64,000 nucleotides of DNA from Sepiola atlantica (lineage: Eukaryota; Mollusca; Cephalopoda; Sepiida; Sepiolidae): assembly GCA_963556195.1 (NCBI GenBank), contig OY744529.1, positions 58,947,080-59,011,079 on the forward strand. The letters are read 5' to 3'. Below the pieces are notes generated by a model. The model was given only the letters and a program-made list of their open reading frames with translations, did no database searches and was not told where the DNA came from. The position numbers were made by a program, and so were the translations under genes. Position 1 is the stretch's first letter. Each line of letters begins with the position of its first letter. Shown one piece after another: positions 1 through 11,400 of the stretch.

Positions 1-329
1 ATCTATAATTTGAGTCATGAAAATACAAAGAAATATGACCAGTCCAACATTATAACCTAAAGGCTGTCAGTTCAATTCCTGTACAGGGCAATACATTTTC
101 ATTTTCTCTTCAATCACATCTCAAAATAAATTTCGTTAAATGATATCCAAGAAGAAACTGGTGATATAAATATTTCATTGTTTGAATGTAAATAAATGTT
201 GTTGTCATATAAAAATATTACCTGTTTTTTCAATGCTTGATTGATTTATTCCAAAAATGAAACCTTACTCTTTATCTTTTTGATGGAATGGGTAATCAAG
301 CAGAAAATTATTTTCTAGCATATCTTAGA

Positions 330-332
<3 letters not shown>
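1..332. other. Unassigned AT-rich sequence
   Basis: No gene is visible. A Pol III B-box-like match (GTTCAATTCC) lies at 70-79. It may be the worn head of a tRNA-derived SINE, but no A box can be placed upstream, so no SINE is called. Confidence 0.4.

Positions 333-375
<43 letters not shown>
333..375. repeat. (AT)n microsatellite
   Basis: Uninterrupted AT dinucleotides directly upstream of a tRNA-derived SINE head. Confidence 0.97.
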
Positions 376-376
<1 letters not shown>

Positions 377-380
377 TTAT

Positions 381-480
381 TTGGCATAAACGACCCATTT
401 GACATAATGGTTAGAGTGTTCAGTAATGAGTCGGCAAACTGGGGTTCAATCCTCGGGCGAGTCATACCAAATGGTACTTG
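381..480 (+). mobile_element. tRNA-derived SINE head
   Basis: An A-box-like sequence (TGGTTAGAGTG) at 408-418 and a near-consensus B box (GGTTCAATCC) at 443-452 have roughly tRNA-like spacing. No acceptor-stem pairing or anticodon arm makes this a working tRNA gene, so a SINE head is the better reading. The 3' limit is unclear; sequence up to about 600 may be its body. Confidence 0.65.
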
Positions 481-648
481 ATGCCTCCTTGCGAAACACT
501 CAACATTATCAGGTTAAAGGTTAGTGGATCAATCCAGAAAAAGGAGTGGGCCCTTCTCTTACATCTCAGTGTAGTAGCCAAAAAAAGAAGTGTTCAGATC
601 GTCCTCGACTACTATCGATATATTTATTTATTATTTTATAAATCGAAG

Positions 649-1067
649 ATCTACCGGAGTGTTGTGAGACCCATCGCTTTATACAGCTCTGAGTGCTTAC
701 CGACAACGAGGAAGGCAGAGCAACAATTCGACACTATGGAGATTAAAATGCTCTACTGGATGTCTGGAATTACACTGCTTGATCGCGTCTGCAATGAGGA
801 CATCCGAAGGTGCTATGGCACCACACCGATTGAGGGCAAGCTGAGGAAATGGCGGCTCAGATAGTTTGGACAACGATACCATTGCAAAAACTTGGCTTTG
901 CATTAGAAGTCGCCGGGAAATGACTGAGAGGAAGGCCAATGATGAAATGGGCAGACATCCTGCACAAAGATCTCTCTAAAACCGGCCTTCAGCCTAACCA
1001 AGCCTGTGATCGTGTCAAGTGGAGACAAAAATCCGTCATTGCAGACCCCGCCGTAGCTCGAGATTAA
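649..1067 (+). mobile_element. RTE-type LINE, ORF2 C-terminal remnant
   Basis: Frames of this stretch give the region downstream of the reverse transcriptase typical of RTE/BovB-like LINEs: an LYSSECLPTTRKAE segment, then EIKMLYWMSG, LDRVCNEDIRRCYGT, a KLRKWRLR block, a RGRPMMKWADIL block, and the closing KWRQKSVIADPAVARD before the stop at 1065-1067. A nonsense codon at 862-864 replaces the tryptophan expected after KWRLR, and a frame change follows near 890-930. The reverse transcriptase core is absent, so this is a dead 5'-truncated copy. A second copy of the same C-terminus lies on the minus strand at 34,500-34,640 with an internal deletion. The family call rests on motif memory; an alignment would settle RTE-BovB versus RTE-X. 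Confidence 0.85.
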
Positions 1068-1628
1068 TGCAGAAGAAGCTTTTATAAGATGAGTAAAGAT
1101 ATGACTGTCCTCTAATTATGTTCATGTTCTATTCCGGATAATAAGAACCGCTTTTGCTAGATAGCATTAGACATAAGTTTAAAAGTACTGGGTTAGTGTG
1201 TCAGTGGGGCTGTTCGTGTCTCGTTGTCAAAAGAATTTTCTCACACTTTTGACAATGAAACACTTATATTTGAAGAATTCATTAAACTAAATTCTCTACT
1301 CTTCATATTTGGTTTCCATTATGCTAATGTATCTCTTAATAGAAAATAAGAACAGAAGTAGTAACGACCTTTCCCACATGAAGTTTGTCTATTTCACAGA
1401 TCACAAAGGCAGAGGGATAGAGTATAATATGGATATAAGATAAAGTGTACAAGGGTCAGAGAGAATTACTAAGTAAGAAAAAAGAAGAGCATATACTAAA
1501 CAGTGGTACTCTGCTAATACAAAGGAAGGCGTACTTATAAGAAGCAAAAGAATTTATCATCATTTAAATTGGATTATTTGATACTTGAAAAATCAAAGAA
1601 GTTTTATAAGTGTTCAACTGCGACACTT

Positions 1629-1631
<3 letters not shown>
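1068..1631. other. No recognisable feature
   Basis: AT-rich sequence without a supported gene, repeat boundary or structured motif. Confidence 0.4.

Positions 1632-1679
<48 letters not shown>
1632..1679. repeat. (TA)n microsatellite
   Basis: About 24 uninterrupted dinucleotide repeats. The short reading frame across it is not coding. Confidence 0.97.
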
Positions 1680-1681
<2 letters not shown>

Positions 1682-2631
1682 GAACATTGTTCTAAGAATT
1701 CAAAACCAAAGAATTATATGGCATACGATCGTTTCCAAAATAATTTGGAAGTATTTTATTCAGTATTATTGTTGTGAAGACTCCAAATCGGCGCTTCATT
1801 AGCGCCCTTTAAAACATCACATACAGAAGATCCTCAATAAAACATCAGGTTTCAGTACTACCTGAAAAAAAATATATATTCAGACAATACTGGAGACAAA
1901 ACCTTTCAACATGTAACCGCATACTTTTCTATCGACAGCTTAAAAAAGTTGTGGCAGTGAAAATACCTTAGAAACAGCAAATTAACAGCAAACCAAATAA
2001 CAATTTAAATATTTAAAATATTCACAATATAGGATGAATCAGGAAGATAGAAAACAGATGAATATATAAATAGAAAATAATGAAATTAAAATAAGAAATA
2101 TTAAGTAAAAAATTAAGTAAAAAATAAAGAAAAAATATACAATACTAATAATGTTTTTTTCTATCTTAAAGAAAACAAGATAGAGTATAGTTTAAATAAA
2201 TAAAAACTTAAAATAATTAGAAAATAAAAAAGTCTATACTAGAGTATATAGACAAATACCTGGAAATAAAAATAAAACTTGAAAATATAATTCTAATTGT
2301 AAGAAAGAACTGTACCATTAAAAAACAAATAAGTAAAATAATAATGATGAAGAATAGAGGAATAAAACGTATATATAAAAAAATACCAGAGAGGAACCAA
2401 AAAATTCAAATTCAAAGTAGAAAAAAATAGCAAACATACATAGTAGAAAAAAGTATTTGAGTAAAATTAAGAGAATTAGAAAAAACTCAAAATTAAATAA
2501 TAAAAGAAAACACAATAATTAAAATAAGTAATAAGAAGACAAACTAATGAATAAAAAAATCGTAATTGGGAAATAATTATAATAATTAGAAAAAAAGGAT
2601 AATAAATTAATATCTACACACACGTACACAA

Positions 2632-2635
<4 letters not shown>
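1680..2635. other. Very A-rich low-complexity sequence
   Basis: Strongly A-biased on the plus strand at 1,980-2,600, with many AAATAAAA-like words. Nothing coding or repeat-bounded can be seen. Confidence 0.5.

Positions 2636-2693
<58 letters not shown>
2636..2693. repeat. (TA)n microsatellite
   Basis: About 29 dinucleotide repeats, preceded by a short ACACACGTACAC stretch. Confidence 0.97.
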
Positions 2694-2695
<2 letters not shown>

Positions 2696-2977
2696 TAGAA
2701 TGAAAAGTCACACTTGGAAGCGTTGATGAAATGGCAATAATAAAGAGAATATTTTGAAAAAAATATTTAGAAAAATCTGGACAACGCATTTCTTTATGTT
2801 TTTTAAAATAAATTATTTATTTACTTTAAAAACTTGAACACTTTCGGTGAAATACTCCTTTGTCAAAAGTATAAGCTTATTTTTTTTCCTGTTCTTTTCT
2901 CGTTTAATCCTTCTTGATTGAGATATATTAATCGCAGTCGTTGTAATTCGTCTTGATGTTTTTGACGATTAATGTTG

Positions 2978-3045
2978 ATGATTTGTCTTCTAAATCAAAG
3001 CGCTTTTCTTACTTAGTAAGCGCTTTGATTTAGAAGACAAATCAT
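2978..3045. repeat. Perfect inverted repeat, 28-bp arms
   Basis: Arms 2978-3005 and 3018-3045 are exact reverse complements separated by 12 nt. The arm contains TCTTCTAAATCAAAGCGC. A (TA)n tract starts 10 bp after the right arm. Similar fold-backs next to (TA)n occur at 5361-5527 and 7737-7834. Confidence 0.95.
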
Positions 3046-3051
3046 TTTTTG

Positions 3052-3054
<3 letters not shown>

Positions 3055-3114
<60 letters not shown>

Positions 3115-3150
3115 ATATATATATATATATTGATATATATATATATATTG

Positions 3151-3211
<61 letters not shown>
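3055..3211. repeat. Compound (AT)n / TTGATAT tract
   Basis: (AT)n interrupted three times by TTGATAT units spaced about 18-20 bp apart, which suggests local slippage or duplication of an interrupted block. Confidence 0.95.
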
Positions 3212-3214
<3 letters not shown>

Positions 3215-3596
3215 GCAAACAATGTTTAAAATAACAGAATTCCCCTGCTTAATTATATCTTTTTTTATTTTTTCAATTTTTAAATGATCTTTTTTGTGAT
3301 AAAATCGAAAAGAATTATGTATGTTCCATTTGTATCACGAATGTTTTCGATTCTTTGTCGAATCATCATCAGGTAAAAATGCAAAAAAAGCTGGAAAAAA
3401 AGAAGATAATTTCAAAAGGTAGCTGAGAAACAGGCACGTGAAGTCAGTTAGATGCCGAAATTAGCGTATTGCATTAAACATTTTAAAATGTTGTTACTGG
3501 TTTCATACGTAACGTTATTAATTTAAGGTTGTTGGGTTTTGATCAAGATAGCTTTTTTAATTTTAAAATATTGGTTTCGGAATACATATATATATA
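3212..3596. other. No recognisable gene
   Basis: AT-rich. A segment near 3340-3420 (TTCGATTCTTTGTCGAATC) is a short inverted repeat and may be the tail of an old SINE. No boundaries can be assigned. Confidence 0.3.
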
Positions 3597-3837
3597 TACT
3601 AGCAGGGCTACCCGGCGTTGCCCGGGGCGATAAAAAACAAAGTAGTAGAAATTAAAGAGTGTGTGTAACATCTTTATATATAAAAAATAAAAATCTATCT
3701 TTTTTTTAAAATGATTAGTTAAATTATAACAAGTGAGGAATTATAAATAACACGATAACATAAACACGCATACAATCGTAGTAACATAAAGTCACAATTA
3801 TTTGAATATCTGGCTTATTTCTTTTGATTTTCGACAA

Positions 3838-4440
3838 CATTTTGGATAAAAGTTATTAATTATACTTACATTATATTCTTTATCCCGAAATAAATTATAT
3901 TTTATTTTTTAAAGACTTTGAAATCGAACTTGAATGCAACGATTTAATCGCTGGCGGCCATGTTGTAATTTCCGATAATTTTCTTTCTTGAAATAGTAGC
4001 AATAGTTTGATTAGGTTGATATTTAGTAAAGAAAATTTACGCGTCATTGGAAGTCTCAGTTGGGTGTTTTTATGACTGTATTTTCGGACATCCATACTTA
4101 CACAACGTAAAAAAAGAAGAAATTAATAAACCATTTCATTGCTTTTTAAGTCATAAAAAACAACTGTGACCTCTTATGACGTGTAAATTCTCTTTACTAA
4201 ATATGTATTTTATGTAACTGTGGATTTTCTTAAAGAAATATGTTATGTAAACAAACAAACATTTTGGATGAAAGTTATTAATTATTCTTACATTGTATTT
4301 TTATCCCGACATTTTTTAAAGACTTTGAAATCGAACTTGAATGCAATGACTTAATCGCTGGCGGGCATGTTGTAATTTCCTATAATTTTCTTTCGTAAAA
4401 TAGTAGCAATAGTTTTATTAGCGTTCGTCGCTTATTTAAA
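3838..4440 (+). repeat. Diverged direct duplication, about 180-bp units
   Basis: TTTTTTAAAGACTTTGAAAT, followed by the AATCGCTGGCGG block, occurs at about 3905-3975 and again at about 4310-4375 with a few differences. The same GCTGGCGGCCATGTTG core recurs inside the hAT-like element near 25,880. Confidence 0.8.
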
Positions 4441-4469
4441 AAACGATACCAAAGAACTAAAAATTTAGA

Positions 4470-5260
4470 GGCCCGTCCCTGGCGCTAAGAAACGTTAAAT
4501 AAAATTAAAAATTATTTCAAATTATTACGTAATTAAATTAAAATATGATTCAGGATTTTCAAATTACTATAAAATATAATGCAAAATAACTTAAAACACC
4601 CCCCCCCCCCTGATGAAATCTGCCCCGTGGACCCCTAAGGTGTGGGTGTAGAAATTCGGGAATATTCCATCATCTTACTCTGTGAATTCTACATAAGAAT
4701 GCACTTTTATATGTTATCTATATTATCTAACCTTTAAAAAAAACAACTAAATTGTGTTTTTAAACGTGAGTTATCGTTCTTCCTTAACTATTCTCTAAAA
4801 AATAAATTTCATAAAAACCATAAATTGTTTTATGTAATTGAGGCATAATTTGTCGGATAACGCCGAATACTTTTCTTATATAAGATATTATAAAATGTAC
4901 ATGTACATGTATTTGTGTACGTACAGAGTGGCGGGCAGTGGCGGCTATTGGCGGACCATCGCATAGTTTCTTACCCCCTCCATGTAAATAGAATTGACGC
5001 TAAGAAACGTTAAATAAAATTAAAAGTTATCTCAAAGTATTACGTAATTAAAGCAAAATATAACTCATCATTTTCTAATTACTATAAAATAGAATGAAAA
5101 ATAACTGAAAACGCCCCCCCCCCCGATTAAATCTGCCCCTAGACTCCTAAGGGGTGGGTTTAGAGATTCGGCAATACTCCCATCAACATACTCTGTGAAT
5201 TTTACATCAGAATACACTTTTAGATTTTATCTATATTCTCTAACTTTTTCTATAAGTAAC
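4470..5260 (+). repeat. Diverged direct duplication, about 270-bp units
   Basis: Two units start at CGCTAAGAAACGTTAAATAA (near 4473 and 4994). Each contains a poly-C tract (about 4598-4610 and 5115-5124), a CTGCCCC segment and a CTCTGTGAATT segment in the same order. Confidence 0.85.
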
Positions 5261-5290
5261 ACACACACAGACACAAAAACATACATACAT

Positions 5291-5296
<6 letters not shown>

Positions 5297-5361
<65 letters not shown>
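5297..5361. repeat. (TA)n microsatellite
   Basis: About 32 dinucleotide repeats forming the left outer part of the palindromic structure at 5297-5583. Confidence 0.97.
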
Positions 5362-5364
<3 letters not shown>

Positions 5365-5524
5365 TAGCATTCTTTCATTAATACAGGTTTGATTAAATTA
5401 ATATAGGAATACGGCGGAAAAAAGCATTAGGTCGCTTTCTGCCAGTGGGAGAAAATGGATAAAAAATGAATAAATAGACTTTCGCTTCTCTTCAATCAAA
5501 CCTGTATTAATGAAAGAATGCTGC

Positions 5525-5527
<3 letters not shown>
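5361..5527. repeat. Inverted repeat framed by two (TA)n tracts
   Basis: Arms 5367-5394 and 5494-5521 are perfect 28-bp reverse complements; pairing continues outward with two mismatches into (TA)n on both sides. The 99-nt centre encodes nothing recognisable. With the self-complementary TA tracts the structure spans 5297-5583. Confidence 0.95.

Positions 5528-5583
<56 letters not shown>
5527..5583. repeat. (AT)n microsatellite
   Basis: About 28 dinucleotide repeats forming the right outer part of the palindromic structure. Confidence 0.97.
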
Positions 5584-5586
<3 letters not shown>

Positions 5587-5889
5587 GAAATCGATTCTTA
5601 CGGAAATCAAATTCCTCGGCAAAATGAAGCTCAATATTTCATTTTGCAACAGTTCTCTGACAACGGGAGTTTTTGTGTACTGAATTTGTTCACGTATACG
5701 TTTGATGCTCCTAGCAACATGTGTTAGCCTTTCTTTGCTTCAAAACCGACAATAAATCACAACACATAACTTTTATCTGTTAATTCATTTATATATACAT
5801 ATCTATATATACAAATGTATGTATATACATGAATGCATATGTCTTCATATTTATATTTCCACCATTTCTTACTAGTAGAGCATTATCAC
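5584..5889. other. No recognisable feature
   Basis: AT-rich, with imperfect ATATATACAT words at 5785-5840. Confidence 0.4.
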
Positions 5890-6310
5890 TTTTGACCAAA
5901 GGAACGGGCATGTGTGAGGACTGAAGACATGTGTTGCATGGAGAGAAATGATATGAGAATGATACAACGAATGTATAATGTGAGTCTTAAAGACAAACTT
6001 AGATCTGATGACCTCAGGGGAAGACTTAATCTGGACAGAATATGGAGATGTGTGCAGAACAGAAGAATTTGAAGGCATCGCCAAATTGAAAGAATAGATG
6101 TAAATTCTTGGGTTAGTAAGTAGAGAATAGTTGAAGTAGGAGGTTCAGTTCACAGAAGAAAGAAGACCAAAGAAAACATTGGAGGAAGTGATGAGAATGG
6201 TCTTGAGAGAAAGAGGGATAAATAAAGACCTGGGCAGAGATAGGTGAGTTTGCATGTCAATATCTAAACGTTGTCCAACGCATGCCAGCATGTAAAACGG
6301 ACGTTACACC
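5890..6310 (+). mobile_element. LINE ORF2 C-terminal remnant with 3' end
   Basis: Frame-shifted translation gives RMIQRMYNVSLKDKLRSDDL, a RGRLNLDRIWR segment, a NSWVSK block with VEVGGSVHR, then KKTKENIGG and relics of an E-RG-N-D motif. This is the post-RT C-terminal segment of a LINE related to the RTE-like group but distinct from the copy at 649-1067. The 3' region contains CATGCCAGCATGTAAAACGG and runs into (GAT)n at 6311, which serves as the element's tail. Several stops make it non-functional. Confidence 0.75.

Positions 6311-6364
<54 letters not shown>
6311..6364. repeat. (GAT)n microsatellite, LINE tail
   Basis: About 18 GAT repeats directly following the LINE 3' end, consistent with a tail lengthened by slippage. 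Confidence 0.97.
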
Positions 6365-7232
6365 ATCTGTACACATGTGGCACAACGCGTGAACTCTTTT
6401 GAGGGAACTGGTGCTCCCTGTTACATTTTGAAATCCCTTGTACCAGACTTGGGTTGCAAGTAAAATAATTTCGCTGCACTAAAAATGTCAGCTCATTGAT
6501 CGAGGTCGCTGGGTGCGATCCAATATGTTAAATATCAACAATGCTGGAGACACCAACCGGGTTCAAGGGGTCAGATCGCTGTCATCAGAGTTGTTAAATT
6601 AACCGTCACCCGAGGCTTGTTATCGTTGTATTCTCTTTCTCCCTCTCCCTCTCTCTTCCCCCTCCCCTATCTCACTTATGCTACAGCGAAGAGATAGGAC
6701 AGTCGGCTTTTGAAATCTGAACGAGCCGCATGCTCGCCGAACTCAAATTCGGGGTTTTAAATATGTTAATTCTTTGGCAAAAATAAATATACTTTTATAT
6801 TTAAAAAAGTAAAATGGTTTGTTCCATTCTAACAGATTACGTTCTATTTCAGCACGGCGGTCCCAGCCATTCAGCATGCCAGCCGACCAAGCAGTCAGCA
6901 GATAATTAATTCTCTGGAGAGACTTACGGACGGCGACCAAATACCAAGCCGGGTATGAACCCTTTATGTTAAAAGGAGACATGTCTATCGTTGCCACGCT
7001 GGGAGCTTGGTACCGTGCCAGGACCACCAAGTCACACTTTCCCTGGCAGTGACTAACGTCAAACGATGATTGCTCACTGGCGATAACGACGAGCGCATTT
7101 CGTCCCGTCGACATAGATCGTCCCAAAGATCGTTCCTAACCCCGGAAAACAATAGTACTACATTGGTTCCACGACCAAAATAGACCCCCCTGTCCAAAAC
7201 GATAGTGCTACACACATTTAAATACTTATGTT
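6365..7232. other. Intergenic sequence, no supported gene
   Basis: Less AT-rich than its surroundings. A pyrimidine-rich stretch lies at 6632-6672. The minus-strand 127- and 110-residue open frames show no recognisable domain and partly read the (CA)n tract, so they are not called as genes. Confidence 0.45.
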
Positions 7233-7240
7233 TACACACA

Positions 7241-7309
<69 letters not shown>

Positions 7310-7317
7310 ACACACAA
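7233..7317. repeat. (CA)n microsatellite
   Basis: Long CA repeat with two CCCA interruptions, followed by (AT)n at 7318-7332. The alternating purine-pyrimidine sequence could adopt Z-DNA. Confidence 0.97.
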
Positions 7318-7334
7318 TATATATATATATATAA

Positions 7335-7668
7335 TTGAAGAAAAAACAAGAGCAGTGTCGTTATTTTCGTGAATTTTAAACTTATCACCGATATTGTAAG
7401 GCGTTTCTTTTGCCCGTGTTTTTCAAACTGGATTCAATCAAATTATTTTTTTTTGTTTTTAATAAAGCGAGAAAAACGAGAGAAGTGTCGTTATTTTCGT
7501 TAATTTTAAAATCACCACCAATATTGGAAGGCGTTTATTTCCCCGAGCCTTTCTAACTGGATTTAATCGGACGGAATTTTTGTTTTGTTTTTGATACAGT
7601 GACAAATACGAGACAGTGTCGCTATTTTCGTGAATTTTAAAACTATAACTGATATCGGAAAGCATTTC

Positions 7669-7672
<4 letters not shown>
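7335..7672 (+). repeat. 130-bp tandem repeat, about 2.6 units
   Basis: The word GTGTCGTTATTTTCGT (third copy GTGTCGCTATTTTCGT) starts at about 7355, 7485 and 7616, giving periods of 130 and 131 bp. Each unit continues with AATTTTAAA and a GG-AGGC-TTT-like segment. Divergence between units is roughly 20%, so the array is old. Confidence 0.85.

Positions 7673-7739
<67 letters not shown>
7672..7739. repeat. (TA)n microsatellite
   Basis: About 33 repeats abutting a perfect inverted repeat. Confidence 0.97.
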
Positions 7740-7743
<4 letters not shown>

Positions 7744-7834
7744 CAACAGTTACTATAAACTGAGATCTCATCAGGCAAAGTTAGAATCTGATCTGCCTGA
7801 TGAGATCTCAGTTTATAGTAACTGTTGATCGATA
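7737..7834. repeat. Perfect inverted repeat, 41-bp arms
   Basis: Arms 7737-7777 and 7794-7834 are exact reverse complements across a 16-nt centre. The left arm starts within the last bases of the (TA)n tract. The arm includes CAGTTACTATAAACTGAG. There is no poly-T end or gene context suggesting a terminator. Confidence 0.97.
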
Positions 7835-7995
7835 ACATCGACAGTCCAGTGTCGCAGATTTTGTACATGTCTGTGTAAATAAAAAAAAATTATCATATAT
7901 AAAGCTCTATTTTGATATTGAGCACTTTCTATAAACCCGGTTAACATTCTTTGGATTACCACCCTGTGGATATTTTTTACCTGGATTATTACCAT

Positions 7996-7998
<3 letters not shown>

Positions 7999-8039
<41 letters not shown>
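7999..8039. repeat. (TA)n microsatellite
   Basis: About 20 repeats, flanked by a 9-bp inverted repeat, CCATTATTA (7992-8000) and TAATAATGG (8044-8052). Confidence 0.95.
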
Positions 8040-8041
<2 letters not shown>

Positions 8042-8062
8042 ATTAATAATGGAGTTTATGTA

Positions 8063-8093
<31 letters not shown>

Positions 8094-8094
8094 G
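8063..8094. repeat. (TCTG)n microsatellite
   Basis: Eight tetranucleotide units near the proposed tail of the minus-strand element. Confidence 0.95.
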
Positions 8095-8410
8095 AAGCCG
8101 AAACTCCAGTATGACTATTTTACTGAAATTAATCTTTTTGAAATTCTTTATATACTGTCACTAAAAGTCGCTTAGACACCAGATGGGTTTTGCCATTAAC
8201 ATAAGTCATTCCTTTAAACCTTCAATTAAATTAATATTTACAAATATACACTTATAACTGCTATTATCAAATTTACATATGTATTTACAATATTTTCCGA
8301 TAACGTTATATTAATAAACATTATTCATACAATTAATTAAAGCCATTTTCATCATAACCGGCGTGGTTTCTAAACCATTTCAACTCGAGTACTGTTAAAA
8401 TTGCAAAGTC

Positions 8411-11400
8411 ATTGGCCGTTTAATCAGTGGTGCCCTCCCTCCCTCCGGTAATTAAATATGGCGATCTGATTAAGCAGCCGATTGGCTGTTTAATCCGTGG
8501 TGTCCTTCCTCCCTCCGGTAATTAAATATGGCGATCTGATTAAGCCGCCGATTGGCTGTTTAATCAGTATTCCCTCCCTCCCTCCGGTAATTAAATATGG
8601 CGATCTGATTAAGCAGCCGATTGGCTCTTAAATCAGTGGTGTCCTCCCTCCCTCCGGTAATTAAATATGGCGATCTGATTAAGCAGCCGATTAGCTGTTT
8701 AATCAGTAGTGCCCTCCCTCCCTCCGGTAATTAAATATGGCGATCTGATTAAGCAGCCGATTGGCTGTTTAATCAGTGGTGACCTCCCTCCCTCCTGTAA
8801 TTAAATATGGCGATCTGATTAAGCAGCCGATTGGCTGTTTAATCAGAAGTGCCCTCCCTCCGGTAATTAAATATGGCGATCTGATTAAGCAGCCGATTGG
8901 CTGTTTAATCAGTGGTGTCCTCCCTCCCTCCGGTAATTAAATATGGCTATCTGATTAAGCAGCCGATTGGCTGTTTAATCAGTAGTGCCCTCCCTCCCTC
9001 CGGTAATTAAATATGGCGATCTGATTAAGCAGCCGATTGGCTGTTTAATCAGTGGTGCCCTCCCTCCCTCCGGTAATTAAATATGGCGATCTGATTAAGC
9101 AGCCGATTGGCTGTTTAATCAGTGGTGCCCTCCCTCTCTCCGGTAATTAAATATGGCGATCTGATTAAGCAGCCGATTGGCTGTTTAATCAGTGGTGTCC
9201 TCCCTCCCTCCGGTAATTAAATATGGCGATCTGATTAAGCAGCCGATTGGCTCTTAAATCAGTGGTGTCCTCCCTCCCTCTGGTAATGAAATATGGCGAT
9301 CTGATTAAGCAGCCGATTAGCTGTTTAATCAGTAGTGCTATCCCTCCCTCCGGTAATTAAATATGGCGATCTGATTAAGCAGCCGATTGGCTGTTTAATC
9401 AGTGGTGTCCTCCCTCCCTCCTGTAATTAAATATGGCGATCTGATTAAGCAGCCGATTGGCTGTTTAATCAGAAGTGCCCTCCCTCCGGTAATTAAATAT
9501 GGCGATCTGATTAAGCAGCCGATTGGCTGTTTAATCAGTGGTGTCCTCCCTCCCTCCGGTAATTAAATATGGCTATCTGATTAAGCAGCCGATTGGCTGT
9601 TTAATCAGTAGTGCCCTCCCTCCCTCCGGTAATTAAATATGGCGATCTGATTAAGCCGCCGATTGGCTGTTTAATCAGTGGTGCCCTCCCTCCCTCCTGT
9701 AATTAAATATGGCGATCTGATTAAGCAGCCGATTGGCTGTTTAATCAGTGGTGTCCTCCCTCCCTCCGGTAATTAAATATGGCGATCTGATTAAGCAGCC
9801 GATTGGCTGTTTAATCAGTGGTGTCCTCCCTCCCTCCGGTAATTAAATATGGCGATCTGATTAAGCAGCCGATTGGCTCTTAAATCAGTGGTGTCCTCCC
9901 TCCCTCTGGTAATGAAATATGGCGATCTGATTAAGCAGCCGATTAGCTGTTTAATCAGTAGTGCTATCCCTCCCTCTGGTAATTAAATATGGCGATCTGA
10001 TTAAGCAGCCGATTGGCTGTTTAATCAGAAGTGCCCTCCCTCCGGTAATTAAATATGGCGATCTGATTAAGCAGCCGATTGGCTGTTTAATCAGTGGTGT
10101 CCTCCCTCCCTCCGGTAATTAAATATGGCGATCTGATTAAGCAGCCGATTAGCTGTTTAATCAGTAGTGCCCTCCCTCCCTCCGGTAATTAAATATGGCG
10201 ATCTGATTAAGCAGCCGATTGGCTGTTTAATCAGTGGTGACCTCCCTCCCTCCTGTAATTAAATATGGCGATCTGATTAAGCAGCCGATTGGCTGTTTAA
10301 TCAGAAGTGCCCTCCCTCCGGTAATTAAATATGGCGATCTGATTAAGCAGCCGATTGGCTGTTTAATCAGTGGTGTCCTCCCTCCCTCCGGTAATTAAAT
10401 ATGGCTATCTGATTAAGCAGCCGATTGGCTGTTTAATCAGTAGTGCCCTCCCTCCCTCCGGTAATTAAATATGGCGATCTGATTAAGCAGCCGATTGGCT
10501 GTTTAATCAGTGGTGCCCTCCCTCCCTCCGGTAATTAAATATGGCGATCTGATTAAGCAGCCGATTGGCTGTTTAATCAGTGGTGCCCTCCCTCTCTCCG
10601 GTAATTAAATATGGCGATCTGATTAAGCAGCCGATTGGCTGTTTAATCAGTGGTGTCCTCCCTCCCTCCGGTAATTAAATATGGCGATCTGATTAAGCAG
10701 CCGATTGGCTCTTAAATCAGTGGTGTCCTCCCTCCCTCTGGTAATGAAATATGGCGATCTGATTAAGCAGCCGATTAGCTGTTTAATCAGTAGTGCTATC
10801 CCTCCCTCCGGTAATTAAATATGGCGATCTGATTAAGCAGCCGATTGGCTGTTTAATCAGTGGTGTCCTCCCTCCCTCCTGTAATTAAATATGGCGATCT
10901 GATTAAGCAGCCGATTGGCTGTTTAATCAGAAGTGCCCTCCCTCCGGTAATTAAATATGGCGATCTGATTAAGCAGCCGATTGGCTGTTTAATCAGTGGT
11001 GTCCTCCCTCCCTCCGGTAATTAAATATGGCTATCTGATTAAGCAGCCGATTGGCTGTTTAATCAGTAGTGCCCTCCCTCCCTCCGGTAATTAAATATGG
11101 CGATCTGATTAAGCCGCCGATTGGCTGTTTAATCAGTGGTGCCCTCCCTCCCTCCTGTAATTAAATATGGCGATCTGATTAAGCAGCCGATTGGCTGTTT
11201 AATCAGTGGTGTCCTCCCTCCCTCCGGTAATTAAATATGGCGATCTGATTAAGCAGCCGATTGGCTGTTTAATCAGTGGTGTCCTCCCTCCCTCCGGTAA
11301 TTAAATATGGCGATCTGATTAAGCAGCCGATTGGCTCTTAAATCAGTGGTGTCCTCCCTCCCTCTGGTAATGAAATATGGCGATCTGATTAAGCAGCCGA

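Larger units (their letters stand above)
3597..5296 (+). mobile_element. Dispersed TACTAGCAG-headed element
   Basis: The 5' end at 3597 reads TACTAGCAGG, followed by a short hairpin-forming core, CCCGGCGTTGCCCGGG. The 3' end runs through AC-rich sequence near 5250-5290 into (TA)n. Head and tail match the compact copy at 35,082-35,770. No protein is encoded, so it is non-autonomous or a non-coding part of a longer element. The interior carries two diverged direct duplications: about 3838-4040 repeated at 4260-4440 (both contain AATCGCTGGCGG), and about 4470-4745 repeated at 4990-5260 (both contain CGCTAAGAAACGTTAAATAA). I do not know the superfamily. Confidence 0.6.

Noticed and set aside
381..480. 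Functional tRNA gene
   Set aside because: A and B boxes are present but arms do not pair as a tRNA; SINE head preferred.
2318..2515. Small hydrophobic open frame (possible membrane peptide)
   Set aside because: Arises from very A-rich plus-strand sequence read in antisense; Phe/Leu/Tyr bias is compositional.
6743..7317. Minus-strand open frames of 127 and 110 residues
   Set aside because: One starts in (CA)n translated as alternating Cys-Val; the other has no domain or neighbour support.
7737..7834. Rho-independent terminator or microRNA precursor
   Set aside because: A perfect 41-bp stem with short loop next to (TA)n, no T run and no gene upstream; miRNA precursors normally have bulges, and no expression evidence is available.
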